From Caryophanales bacterium UBA6380 (GTDB taxonomy: Bacteria > Bacillota_I > Bacilli_A > RFN20 > CAG-826): a stretch of DNA of 64,000 bases. Both the position numbers and the translations under genes were made by a program. Numbering within the stretch: the first letter of the stretch is position 1; every line of letters starts with the position of its first letter. The stretch spans positions 1 to 64,000 of the forward strand of contig DJQS01000017.1 of NCBI GenBank assembly GCA_002438785.1. The letters are read 5' to 3'. Of this stretch, positions 1 through 8,434 are shown one piece after another. The notes beneath the pieces were generated by a model. It saw nothing but the letters and a program-made list of their open reading frames with translations, ran no database searches and was not told the origin of the DNA.

Positions 1-69
1 ATAAATCGTGATTTGATTCACACCAAGCAAAAAGAAGCAATTACGAAGATGATTCTTTGGGAGGGCTAA
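1..69 (+). CDS. C-terminal end of an unknown protein, cut by window start
   Basis: An open frame enters the window in frame 1 and ends at TAA 67-69, giving 22 residues that end in KMILWEG. A rho-independent terminator follows at once, which supports a real gene end. The upstream part is outside the window, so no family can be assigned. The base composition matches the higher-GC element that follows, so it probably belongs to that element. Confidence 0.45.
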   Translation: MNRDLIHTKQKEAITKMILWEG

Positions 70-74
70 TTTTC

Positions 75-118
75 GACGCTTCAACTTACCTATTAGGTGA
101 GGGAGGCGTCTTTTCTTT
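75..118 (+). terminator. Rho-independent terminator
   Basis: An outer stem GACGC (75-79) / GCGTC (106-110) encloses an inner stem CTTACCT / AGGTGAG with one G-U pair, followed by TTTTCTTT. It lies 6 bases after the stop codon at 67-69. Confidence 0.75.
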
Positions 119-221
119 AGCAAGAACTGCATCTCACGACGTGGAAACGACGCTACGCCCTTATTCTTTATTTACATACACAGTCTAAGAAGTGGCTGAC
201 CACAGGAAAGGAGAAAAGAGA

Positions 222-500
222 GTGAATTTCATTAGACCGCAAATCTATTTCACAAAGAAAGACGAGATTGAGAAATTGAAAGATGACTTTAGGAAAAACA
301 AGGAGAAAAGCGTATCGGATTATTTAAGAAACCTGATTATGCTCGGATACCAAACGAAGATGAAAGAGGATTCTGTGTCCATAAGTTCTGAGCTTAGAAG
401 GCTTCGGATGGAAACGGAGTCTTTGAAACAAGATCTGAGCCTCATTAAGCAATGCGTGTTTGCGATGTATAAGTCTTTGGAGAAAAAGAAGAGTGAATGA
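222..500 (+). CDS. Ribbon-helix-helix-like small protein of a mobile element
   Basis: I choose GTG at 222 because a strong GGAG (210-213) lies 8 bases upstream; an in-frame GTG at 192 has no such site. The protein is about 92 residues. Its N-terminal half (IYFTKKDEIEKLK...SVSDYLRNLIMLGY) has the strand-helix-helix spacing seen in ribbon-helix-helix DNA-binding proteins, and the C-terminal half looks like a coiled coil. Such proteins often act as MobC-type relaxosome accessory factors or as element repressors, and the recombinase downstream fits that setting. The role is inferred; no relaxase is visible in the window. The stop overlaps the start of the next gene. Confidence 0.5.
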   Translation: MNFIRPQIYFTKKDEIEKLKDDFRKNKEKSVSDYLRNLIMLGYQTKMKEDSVSISSELRRLRMETESLKQDLSLIKQCVFAMYKSLEKKKSE

Positions 501-987
501 CCTTCTTGTGTCTATTTCCGTTTCGTATTTTCCGAGGAACTTGAAAAGGAAAGAGCTGTTCTCCTTGATAACGAAATACTCTCTTGTGTTTTTCAAGTCT
601 TCCTTGAAGCGCGTCGGCTCCTTCCGAAAAGGAATTTACGACGCGCTTGGAAACGTGTGGCTCATCAAAATCGATGTAGCAAAGGACGATGTGGCTTTAT
701 CTTTTCCGCATCCGAAATCGCTATTCCATGTGATTAAGGGAAGGCTCAGGAGCTTGCTCGGAAAGATGGATTTGGTCTATTCGAACGTCTCATGGCTCAT
801 CGGGGTTAACCATGCCGATGAGATATTGGTTGCCTTTTATGAGAAAGAGCCGACGTTCTACAGCCTGAGGAAGAAGGAATACGAATACAGGAAAGGGAAA
901 ATCGCTTTGGGTGTTATCTTGGATTTCAAGAAGAGGGTGACGAAATCATTGCAGAGATTAATGAAAGTGGAGGAGCTTCTGAGCTGA
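493..987 (+). CDS. Hypothetical mobile-element protein
   Basis: GTG at 493 overlaps the stop of the upstream gene (498-500) and has GGAG at 479-482, so the two are probably translationally coupled. The product is about 164 residues, basic and soluble, with no transmembrane segment. I recognise no family or catalytic motif. An in-frame TTG at 460 would add 11 residues but has no good ribosome site. GC content resembles the flanking element genes and differs from the host genes after 5.7 kb, so it was probably carried in with the recombinase. Confidence 0.5.
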   Translation: MNDLLVSISVSYFPRNLKRKELFSLITKYSLVFFKSSLKRVGSFRKGIYDALGNVWLIKIDVAKDDVALSFPHPKSLFHVIKGRLRSLLGKMDLVYSNVSWLIGVNHADEILVAFYEKEPTFYSLRKKEYEYRKGKIALGVILDFKKRVTKSLQRLMKVEELLS

Positions 988-1017
988 TGGAAACACATAT
1001 TTTTGTAAACAAGATAA

Positions 1018-1058
1018 GACGGGCCACAATCTGCCACAGCAGACTGTTTAGGCCCGTC
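1018..1058. repeat. Two-tier hairpin in a mobile element
   Basis: Outer arms GACGGGCC (1018-1025) and GGCCCGTC (1051-1058) pair perfectly. Inside, TCTGC (1030-1034) and GCAGA (1039-1043) form a second stem. No T-run follows, so it is a poor terminator. It could be a processing site for the conjugative or mobilisable element (oriT-like), a replication hairpin, or an mRNA structure. Confidence 0.5.
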
Positions 1059-1111
1059 AACATCATGCGACTGGGATGCCCAGCTCGCGTTAGGAAAAGG
1101 AGGGAAAACTT

Positions 1112-1498
1112 ATAACAGACAAGGAAAACGAATAGGTCATCGACATGTATACGGCATTGAAAAGAGGCGATATGAGCGAATATCGAAGGCTGAAGGAAAA
1201 GAAAGGGTTATCAAGAAGGCAGAGGAAACAAATCAAGGACGAGACTATTGCCAAAATCGTCTCATCACCATTGTCGAACAAAATGATTGAGTCTGATGCC
1301 GTGGATGTGAATGCGTTGGATTGCATCTTGGAGATTGGGATGCTGGCGAAGATATTCCAGAGCGGGCTCATTGTCGAGGGCGTTTATGCGAAAACTAGGG
1401 ATGATGTACTTAAGCGGTATGGCATGGCTCAGCCGATCGTTTCTTTGATTGGTGCCGATTCCACAGGCTCAAGAAATGTTTCCATGTGGGATGAGTAG
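1112..1498 (+). pseudogene. Hypothetical element gene with decayed start; restart possible at 1145
   Basis: A strong GGAGGG (1099-1104) lies 7 bases before ATA at 1112, not before a normal start. Reading that frame gives ITDKENE, then TAG at 1133, then VIDMYTALKRGD onward without further stops to 1498. The simplest reading is an original ATG turned into ATA and a glutamine codon turned into TAG. Translation could still begin at ATG 1145 (117 residues), though with no clear ribosome site. The body is charged and helical and I do not recognise it. It sits between the hairpin at 1018 and the recombinase gene, whose reading frame is also broken. Confidence 0.5.
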
Positions 1499-1574
1499 AT
1501 ACGTCTCCATGATATAATGGGTTTGGAGCACGGCTTCAAACTCTATATATCGGCAAAACAAGGAGGAAAGCAAA

Positions 1575-3299
1575 ATGCCTGATATCAAAGTTATAAAAGC
1601 CAGCGCCATCCCCGGTAAGAAAGGCCAAGGGAAAACGAGGAGACTGAGAGTGGCGGCCTATTGCCGCGTCTCCATGGACGGCGCGGAGCAGATAAGCTCC
1701 TACAACTCCCAACTCTCATATTACAGGGAATACATCGCCCAGAACCCCGATTGGACCATGGTGGACATCTACGCCGACAGAGCCATCACTGGAACCAAAG
1801 CCGACAAAAGACCTGATTTCATGAGGATGATCAACGATTGCCTGAACGGCGAGATTGACATGGTCGTCACCAAATCCATCTCCAGATTCGCCAGGAACAC
1901 CGTCGACACCCTCCATTACGTCAGGATGCTCAAGGAAAGAGGAGTGGCGATCTTCTTCGAGGAAGAGCACATCAACACACTATCCATGGATGGTGAGCTG
2001 ATGCTGACTGTCCTCTCTTCGGTCGCCCAACAGGAAGTACACAACACTTCCGAACACGTCAAGAAGGGTCTGAAGATGAAAATGGAAAGAGGCGAGCTCG
2101 TCGGTTTCCAAGGCTGCCTCGGCTACGATTACCACCCGGAAGACAAAAGCGTGACCGTCAACGAAGAGGAGGCGGAAATCATCCGTTACATCTATCATAG
2201 GTACCTCGAAGGAGACGGATGCACCATCATTGCCAACGAATGCGCTCAGCTCGGCTTCAAGACGAAATGCGGCGGAACCAGATGGCATGATTCCACGGTC
2301 AGGGGAATCCTCAGGAACGAGAAATACTGCGGAGACATCCTTATGGGGAAGACGTTCACGGTCGACCCAATCACCAAAAGAAGGCTCAGGAACTTCGGAG
2401 AGGAAGATAAGTACTATCTGGAGAACCATCACGAAGCTATTGTCTCTAAAGAGGACTTCATGGCCGTTCAGTCTGTCCTCGATAGACGTGGCACACCGCG
2501 CAGAATCGTCGACGGGAAACGCCAGGAGAAACTCACGAGGCAATACGCTTTCTCATGTATGGTGAAATGCACGTACTGCGGCAGCACCTTCACGAGAAGA
2601 ACTCGACACATTGGGAAAAACAATGACAAGGTCGTCTGGTAATGTGTGAACAACACCAAAGGTGGAAAGAAGCGCTGTGAGCATTCCAAGGCCATGCCTG
2701 AAGAGATTCTGGAAGGAGCGTTCGTCGATGCTTACAACTATCTTTGCAAAAACAAGAAAGTGTGTTTCGACAAGCTCTATGAAAGCCTAAAAACCAATAT
2801 GAAAGACGAAGATCTAAGCTCTCTCATCGAGAAGAACGAAAGAAAACTGTCGTCACTCGAGCTCAAGAAAAAGAACCTGGTCAATCTAAAATTGTCGGAT
2901 GGGATCGACGAAGCCACTTACAAGGACGCCTATGACGGTATTGTCGGGAAAATCAACGCAGTCAGCTCCGACTTGGAGCGTCTTAAAACCGACAAGGAGA
3001 CCTTCGATTCCAAGATGGAGAACATCAAGAGCATCGAGTCTTTAATCAAAGAGGGAAACGAGATTACGACGTTTGACCGCTATCTATTCGAGGTAGCTGT
3101 TGAGCGGGTTGCAATAGGGGAAGGAGACGACCCCTATAAGATCAAGTTCTTTCTGAAGACGAAACAGGTCTATGAGGTCAACGCGATGGAGTACATCCTG
3201 AAGAAACAAAAAGGCACCTTAATCAATGGCGTTTCGTATCAACATAAAGCAGACACCATTGGCCAAAGTGGGCTGAGGAAACACGCCTACGCATGTTGA
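1575..3299 (+). pseudogene. Large serine recombinase split by one in-frame TAA
   Basis: The frame from ATG 1575 (AGGAGG upstream) would encode about 574 residues. The N-terminal catalytic domain carries AYCRVS with the nucleophile serine near residue 33 and arginines in SISRFARNTVDTL. A recombinase domain follows, then a zinc-ribbon start CTYCGSTFTRR. TAA at 2640-2642 falls between W and C of the usual WxC pattern, where related proteins often have glutamine (CAA). The same frame continues as CVNNTKGGKKRC, completing the ribbon, then a coiled coil and a DUF4368-like tail. Large serine integrases need the C-terminal part to bind attachment sites, so the element is probably no longer mobile unless the codon is read through or an intact integrase lies outside. 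Confidence 0.85.
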
Positions 3300-3360
3300 G
3301 ACTGTGGTGTTGCTTAGATGCAAAATCGGCGAAAAATAGCCAAAAATCATAAAAAACTGA

Positions 3361-3402
3361 AGGATTTCCTTCTTCTCAAAAAAGCGGGAAATCCTCTTTT
3401 TT
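3361..3402 (+). terminator. Rho-independent terminator after the recombinase
   Basis: AGGATTTCC (3361-3369) pairs with GGAAATCCT (3387-3395), followed by CTTTTTT. It ends the recombinase transcript 60 bases after its stop codon. Confidence 0.85.
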
Positions 3403-3574
3403 GTTGCAAAAATGCCCCAAATGGCGGTAAAGCGGTAAAAATAAGGTCTTTACTCGTATGGGAAAATAGGGTGACGCTCAAAATGAACACCCATCCTACG
3501 TCGTATCGACACGGGAATAGGTGACTAGTACCTGTAAACGATGGAAGGAACAGGTGAAAAAGCCCGTAGTTATC

Positions 3575-3596
3575 GGCATTTTTTTGAAAAAATGCC
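3575..3596. repeat. Perfect 10-bp-arm hairpin near the element edge
   Basis: GGCATTTTTT and AAAAAATGCC flank a TG loop. Base composition drops to host level just after it (about 3600), so it may mark the right end of the integrated element. It may instead be a bidirectional terminator. Confidence 0.45.
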
Positions 3597-3807
3597 ATCT
3601 ATTCATTTTTCTTGACTTTTTACTCTGTGAAACATACATACAACCTATAGAAACGAATTTTGGTCGAAAAAACAGCCTGATCTAAAACTTAAAATACGGA
3701 ATCACCTTCAAAATTGTTTGATGGTTTTGCTAACATGATTGAAATTTCGGTTTTAAGCTAATCGATAGTACTGCCTCGATAAAATACCGGAAAATTTTCA
3801 GCGCCAA

Positions 3808-3840
3808 TCAGTGCCAAAATGGTGCCATTTATGGCACTGA
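3808..3840. promoter_or_regulatory. Nested palindrome, operator-like
   Basis: TCAGTGCCA (3808-3816) and TGGCACTGA (3832-3840) are perfect inverted arms. Between them AAATGG and CCATTT form a second palindrome, so the GTGCCA half-site appears three times. The block ends 7 bases before an ATG at 3848 that opens only 27 codons (MAKIKISIRKELI...), ending at 3931. The layout resembles the repeats upstream of the DUF4143 ATPases at 7959, 55452 and 57732, so it may be the stranded operator of a decayed gene of that kind. Confidence 0.4.
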
Positions 3841-3847
3841 TATAATA

Positions 3848-3931
3848 ATGGCAAAGATAAAAATATCTATCCGAAAAGAACTTATCGCTGAGTATACTGA
3901 TTACGATTTTAAGGCTTTTGTTGAAAAATAA
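3848..3931 (+). pseudogene. 27-codon ORF, probable 5' relic of a lost gene
   Basis: ATG 3848 to TAA 3929-3931 directly follows the palindrome at 3808-3840. No good ribosome site is visible and the frame closes quickly. It begins MAKIK, as does the ATPase encoded at 6664-7959, but similarity ends there. I regard it as the remaining start of a decayed gene; it could also be chance. Confidence 0.2.
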
Positions 3932-4101
3932 GAAAACGAGAAGATGATTTAAAACTTCGGTTTTGACAATGGGACAATCAGCTTGTATATATGAAGTTAA
4001 CGTTACAAAAATTTAAAAAATAGCAAAAATTGATACTATAACTAGCGAATAACGGCTTAAAAATGCATAATTATGCTGTTAATCACGCAGATAAAATGTT
4101 A

Positions 4102-4137
4102 TTATTTATGTTCAAAAATTGTAATTGAGACAACTTT
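4102..4137. repeat. 36-bp fragment shared with 59113-59149
   Basis: TTCAAAAATTGTAATT and the flanking bases recur in the second relic field near 59113 with only a few differences. In that copy the stretch lies in a short reading frame. The rest of 3932-4920 is AT-rich with scattered stops; apart from the pieces listed I see no gene in it. Confidence 0.5.
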
Positions 4138-4350
4138 AGAATATTCTTAAACCAAAGGAGGTCTCATGAAAATGAATGAAATAATTGGATGAGTATAAAA
4201 AATGATTTTTTAAAATAAATGTCCTTTAAAGAAATTGGTCGAAAAATGCTGATTTGATCAACGTACTGCAAAAGAATATACACTTGCTGATATAAAGCCT
4301 AAATATGTTTATAAAAGGGTTAAACAAAAAGTAATTGAAGATTATGTAGA

Positions 4351-4375
4351 TTATTAAAAAGTAAATATATTTTTT
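4351..4375. repeat. IS21-type end, copy 1 of 3
   Basis: AAAAGTAAATATATTTT recurs at 5531-5554 and 54165-54188. At 4351 and at 54165 it lies just beyond a fragment of the istB 3' end, which identifies it as the right end of an IS21-family element. Confidence 0.6.
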
Positions 4376-4419
4376 TAATAATTAAGAGAAAATAATTCTC
4401 ACCAACTAATGTTGGATAA

Positions 4420-4515
4420 TCGTCTTTAAACAAGTCCTCCTTCTTCCTTCATTCGATAAGAAGGGCTAATAATTTAAAAAACCTTTGAATGATGTAATGC
4501 TTGATAGATTTTTAC
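4420..4515 (-). pseudogene. istB C-terminal relic (IS21 family)
   Basis: Read on the minus strand this gives KIYQALHHSKVF, a stop, then IISPSYRMKEEGG. The second relic at 54224-54313 reads YRVLHHSKVFQIIGHSYRMK, so the two come from the same element type. LHHSxVF...G.SYR is the typical tail of IstB, the AAA+ helper of IS21 transposition. It is interrupted and lacks the ATPase body, so it is dead. Confidence 0.6.
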
Positions 4516-4922
4516 ACCATTCTCATATAATAACAATTAGCAGACCATCTTATAAAACAAGGGAAGTAAGCCGGTATTTATCTGCAGTCAATAATTAAGT
4601 GGTATGTTTTTTAGTGCCTTTATTGGTATAAGATTTATTGACTTAATCAACAAGATGAAGGAATAATGATGGACTTACATCAAATAAAAAATCATAGACG
4701 GCTGCAACATCATGCTGACCTTCAAAGCAGATATTTATTTAAGTAGGATGCATTCCTTCTTTTTCAACAATCGTTCCACGAAATCCAAATAAAACATTAT
4801 TACAGGAACGAGCGTTGCAAAGCTGATGACATGTCATTCTCGGAATTCATCGCTTTTTCTAGAGAATGTTTGAGAAACGTTGATATTTTTTGATGTATCG
4901 GTTACATAAATGAATTAAATAG

Positions 4923-5384
4923 GTGATACGAATTAATCAAAACTACAATATACTTTCAATGATGATGGAGGCCGACTCCGTGTATCCGTCCGATCAGAAT
5001 TATGAGTACACATGCCTCGTCACTGGTGAAACGCTTCACCTCAAGAGCTATTCAATCGAGAGCGTTGTAGCCGAGAAGTTGCAGACGTTTTTAACCAAAG
5101 GACCGCTGAACAGCAGGGCGAAGGACCTATATGATCTTTATGTTTTGGAAAGAACCATGGATAAGAATGGCCCGGCCCTGAAAGAAGCTTTTATGGAAAC
5201 TTGTCAACACAGGAAATTCGAAACTGATAGAGAGAAAGCGACAAAGATGCTTGAATCCATCTAATCGAGACCCATATAAAGGAAATTGTGGGATTCCTAT
5301 TCGAAAAAGACAGGATATGCCAAAGGGATAGCATTCATTGATATCATCTCATCCATCGATAGACTGATTGAAACCATTGTTTGA
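4923..5384 (+). pseudogene. AbiEii-like nucleotidyltransferase toxin, C-terminal relic
   Basis: The frame from GTG 4923 reads YSIESVVAEKLQTFLTKG...RAKDLYDLYVL, the conserved C-terminal half of AbiEii/AbiGii nucleotidyltransferases, toxins of type IV abortive-infection toxin-antitoxin systems. TAA codons at 5262-5264 and 5277-5279 interrupt it, yet the same frame continues as KLWDSYSKKTGYAKGIAF to TGA 5382-5384, the expected family ending. The N-terminal catalytic GS motif is missing upstream, where an in-frame TAG abuts the GTG, and no AbiEi antitoxin is visible. The higher GC than its surroundings suggests an imported gene now decaying. Confidence 0.7.
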
Positions 5385-5530
5385 TTCAGCCTTTAGACAA
5401 GGAGGACTCGCTATTTTTTTTAAATTTCTTGGAAAAGCGTTGATTGACTTAACTAAGTCAAAAATTAATTACTGAAATAGATGGTAAGATAGATGCGTTT
5501 ACATGTAAAGAAGGAAAGGAAACTTTTAAA

Positions 5531-5590
5531 TTATTGAAAAAGTAAATATATTTTCCCTTAATTGATAAAAAATATATTTAGTTTTCAAAA
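5531..5590. repeat. IS21-type end inside a hairpin, copy 2
   Basis: TATTGAAAAAGTAAATATAT (5532 onward) is followed after about 12 bases by a near-perfect inverted copy ending in TATTTAGTTTTCAA. This looks like an element end facing another end. The rest of 5385-5755 is AT-rich with no gene; a small palindrome TTGACTTA-AC-TAAGTCAA lies at 5444-5461. Confidence 0.5.
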
Positions 5591-5755
5591 ATAAATGTTA
5601 GCTAAATAAAATTGACTATTTTATTTAAAAATGAATTAAAAAATTAATGATTAAAATTATAAACGTAATAATCAAGACTTATAATTTTCTCCGATTATTT
5701 GTTAGATTGAGTGAATACTTGTTTTTAATTTTAATTTTTATAAGGAGAATAGTTC

Positions 5756-6415
5756 ATGAAAACTAAAATAAAAACATGGTGGATAACACTAAAAACATTT
5801 GATTGGAAAATGTATTTAGCACTTTGCTTATTAGCGTTAATACCGGCTATTTATCAAACAACAGTTACTAAATTAATAACATCATCAACTAGTCCTGGTG
5901 CATTAGATATTGTTGGTCAAATGGAGTGGTTATTAATTCCTATTACATGTCTAATAGAAATTATTAGAAAAGATGCTGGAAAAGATGGATATAAATTAAA
6001 GCAAATTAATTATTATTCGATTGCTACATTTGTCATAATTATTTGGTTTATTTTAATTCCATCATATCAATGGTTTTTTGATATAGTTGAAGGAATAAAG
6101 GATCCAAATAGAATTTTTGAAATAGTTTTTAAAAGTCTTGGCTTTTATGCTGTTTATGCTTATTCACAAATAATAGATGCGATATTTATTGGGATAGGGA
6201 AAACAAAATATAATGTTATTAATTCTTTACTTTGCAATATTATTTATTATGGTCTTTGGTTTATTTTATATAAAACTAATGTAGTGATTATGACAATGGA
6301 TATGATTATTATAATGTTTGGTTGTGGTAATATTTTTCATTGGGTTATATCTATAAGTGAAGAAAAAATATTTTTAAAAAGAGAATTAAGAAGAGTTAAT
6401 ATTAATAGAATCTAA
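5756..6415 (+). pseudogene. MATE-family efflux transporter with large internal deletion
   Basis: TAAGGAG precedes ATG 5756. The first 60 residues (KTWWITLKTFDWKMYLALC...GQMEW) look like the start of a Na+-driven multidrug MATE transporter, a family of about 450 residues and 12 helices. After GQMEW the sequence jumps to LLIPITCLIEIIRKDAG, which belongs to the C-terminal half, so roughly 200 residues are missing while the frame is kept. The 219-residue product has about five membrane segments and is unlikely to transport. It could be a functional half-size derivative, but the decayed neighbourhood favours a deletion relic. Confidence 0.6.
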
Positions 6416-6663
6416 ATGTCTATGCTATAACAAAGGATATGAAAAGCCTCTAAATAAAAAAGACATTTACTTTATAATTTAATGGAAAAATTATAAGGAT
6501 ATGTCAATATAAATATTTAAGTTTTAATTGTTTTACATATTATTAAAGCTTCGATTACATTAACCTTTATAAAATCTTTTTAATAAATCTGATTATTAAA
6601 ATATTCAAATTTTTAAATAATATTTTTCCATTTTTTATTAAATAAATAATGCATAAAATATAT

Positions 6664-7959
6664 TTAATCTTTTAATAAATTAATAGGAACAATATATATA
6701 TCATCTTTTGTTTTTCTACATGAACCATGGCTTGTTAAAATCATTCTAAATGAAGGCAATTTTAATTTATTATCCATCATTTTTTTGTTAAAAGAGTTTA
6801 ATGATGAAATGCCTTCAGTGATATTTTTTTCGCTAGCAATTTTAATTTCAACAGCTCCATATTCGCCATTTGATAATTCAATAATTGCATCAACTTCTAA
6901 GCCTGAACTATCGCGATAATGTTTTAATTTCGCATCAAGTGATTCTGCATAGACGGATAAATCACGAATAGCAAAATCTTCAAAAAAGAATCCAAAAGAT
7001 TTTAAATCATTCATTAAATCGGCGGGCTTAATACCTAGGGCAGAAGTTGCAATAGACGTATCAATAAAATGGTGAGTAGGCGCAGTTCTAACAGCAACAC
7101 TGGTTCTTAAATTAAGATTCCAAGCAGGAATATCATAAACAATGAACAAATCTTCTAATGTTTTTTTATATGACAAGAAAGTGTCATCATCTAAAACACT
7201 CCTTTCACCAGAAGCTATAATATCTGAAATCATGGTTGTGTTTTTTGCCTGTGTAGAGATATTTCTAGCTAATGTTTTTAAAACAAGTTTTAATAAGTTT
7301 ATATTTTTATTTTTTAAAAATTCTGCAAATTCGTCACTTTCATCTTCAATTGTGAATAGACCATTGTAATAGTTATTGGTAACGTTAATTGCATATTCTT
7401 TTTTTGCCTTTATTGCAATTGGCCAACCACCACGACAAATATAAAAAGCAATATCAGCTAGTGATATAGTGTTATTATTATCATATACAGCATCAAAAGA
7501 ATAATTTTTATTAAATAGATTGGTTAAAGAGATTGTCCCTAATGATTCTTTAGATTCAAATAATGTAAAAGGCTTAAGCATCATCGGTGTGATTCTCCCG
7601 GCTGCAGAATTGTGTATTTTAGAAGGCTCGATTGGTGTTGTGCTACCAGTTAATATATATTTACCGAATTGATAATCAGAATCTAAATCATCTTTAATAA
7701 TGTTCCAAATCTCTGGTGCTTTTTGCCATTCATCAATCAGATGAGGCTTATCACCCACTAATGCTGATTTAGGATCAGCCGTTGCTAATTCGATTGAATT
7801 TGTTGTTTTTAAAGCAGTGACAGATTTTGCAAATTGCTCGCACATTGTTGATTTGCCACAAAATTTAGGACCAGTAACAACCACACATCCAGAAGAATTT
7901 AACTTTGCTAAAAGAGTTCGCTCAGCTAAACGTGGTATATAATCTTTTATTTTTGCCAT
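6664..7959 (-). CDS. AAA+ ATPase with DUF4143 C-terminal domain (copy A)
   Basis: The 431-residue protein has a P-loop GPKFCGKST near residues 31-39, a Walker B-like HLIDEWQKAPEIWN near 73-86, the conserved YILTGSTTP and a C-terminal DUF4143 region with SGLEVDAIIEL...GAVEIK, which resembles a PD-(D/E)XK nuclease fold. This family is abundant in gut anaerobes and of unknown function; toxin-antitoxin-like or regulatory roles have been suggested. It belongs to a different subfamily from the two ATPases at 55452 and 57732. The gene stands alone. A TTGTTT-17-TACAAT promoter and four 23-bp repeats precede it, pointing to dedicated, possibly autogenous control. Confidence 0.85.
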   Translation of the reverse strand: MAKIKDYIPRLAERTLLAKLNSSGCVVVTGPKFCGKSTMCEQFAKSVTALKTTNSIELATADPKSALVGDKPHLIDEWQKAPEIWNIIKDDLDSDYQFGKYILTGSTTPIEPSKIHNSAAGRITPMMLKPFTLFESKESLGTISLTNLFNKNYSFDAVYDNNNTISLADIAFYICRGGWPIAIKAKKEYAINVTNNYYNGLFTIEDESDEFAEFLKNKNINLLKLVLKTLARNISTQAKNTTMISDIIASGERSVLDDDTFLSYKKTLEDLFIVYDIPAWNLNLRTSVAVRTAPTHHFIDTSIATSALGIKPADLMNDLKSFGFFFEDFAIRDLSVYAESLDAKLKHYRDSSGLEVDAIIELSNGEYGAVEIKIASEKNITEGISSLNSFNKKMMDNKLKLPSFRMILTSHGSCRKTKDDIYIVPINLLKD

Positions 7960-7976
7960 AATAATACCTCTTATTC

Positions 7977-8005
7977 ATTGTACAAAATAAGAATAAGAAA
8001 AACAA
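7977..8005 (-). promoter_or_regulatory. Sigma-A-type promoter of the DUF4143 ATPase A
   Basis: On the minus strand TTGTTT (8005-8000) and TACAAT (7982-7977) are 17 bases apart. The predicted transcript starts near 7970, so the leader is only about 11 bases and includes AGAGG. The 23-bp repeats begin 5 bases upstream of the -35 box. Confidence 0.6.
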
Positions 8006-8010
8006 TATAA

Positions 8011-8095
8011 TTTCGGTGTTTTGAAAGAGTTCTTTTCGGTGTTTTGAAAGATATCTTTTCGGTGTTTTGAAAGATATCTTTTCGGTGTTTTGAAA
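8011..8095. repeat. Four 23-bp direct repeats upstream of ATPase A
   Basis: TTTCGGTGTTTTGAAA starts at 8011, 8034, 8057 and 8080, an exact 23-bp period (about two helical turns). The spacers are GAGTTCT, then GATATCT twice. The block abuts the -35 box of the ATPase promoter. The rest of 7960-8434 holds no gene. Confidence 0.85.
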
Positions 8096-8434
8096 ATTAA
8101 ACTTAAGTTACTTAAATTAAATTTTTACTTTATTTAATTCTTTTAGAATATAAACTTAAATTAGTTTAAACATTAATATTAAAATATATATTTGGAAAAT
8201 ATAATAAGGATATAATTATTGTTATTAGTACTTTTCTATTAATATTGCTTATGAAAAAAATGAAGAATTTATTTAAGGTAAATTTATTTGAACTATCGTT
8301 TTCGTAATGTCTTATAATTTGTGTTATAATTATCTTTGGAAATGATATCTTCCCTCTTGAAAAGAAAACCGCATTTTTGCTGATGATGTCTATATAATTT
8401 TAGGTATTTATTTAAAATCTTTTTAGGATGTATT

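Noticed and set aside
1980..2543. Long minus-strand frame opposite the recombinase
   Set aside because: It is a shadow of the higher-GC recombinase coding strand, without start signals.
2640..2642. TAA recoding in the recombinase
   Set aside because: TAA terminates many genes in the window, so general reassignment is excluded; a point nonsense mutation is simpler.
3318..3524. Open frame of 68 codons after the recombinase
   Set aside because: It spans the recombinase terminator, has no ribosome site and no recognisable motif.
8011..8095. CRISPR array
   Set aside because: The four units form a continuous tandem with 7-base fixed linkers, not unique spacers, and no cas genes occur in the window.
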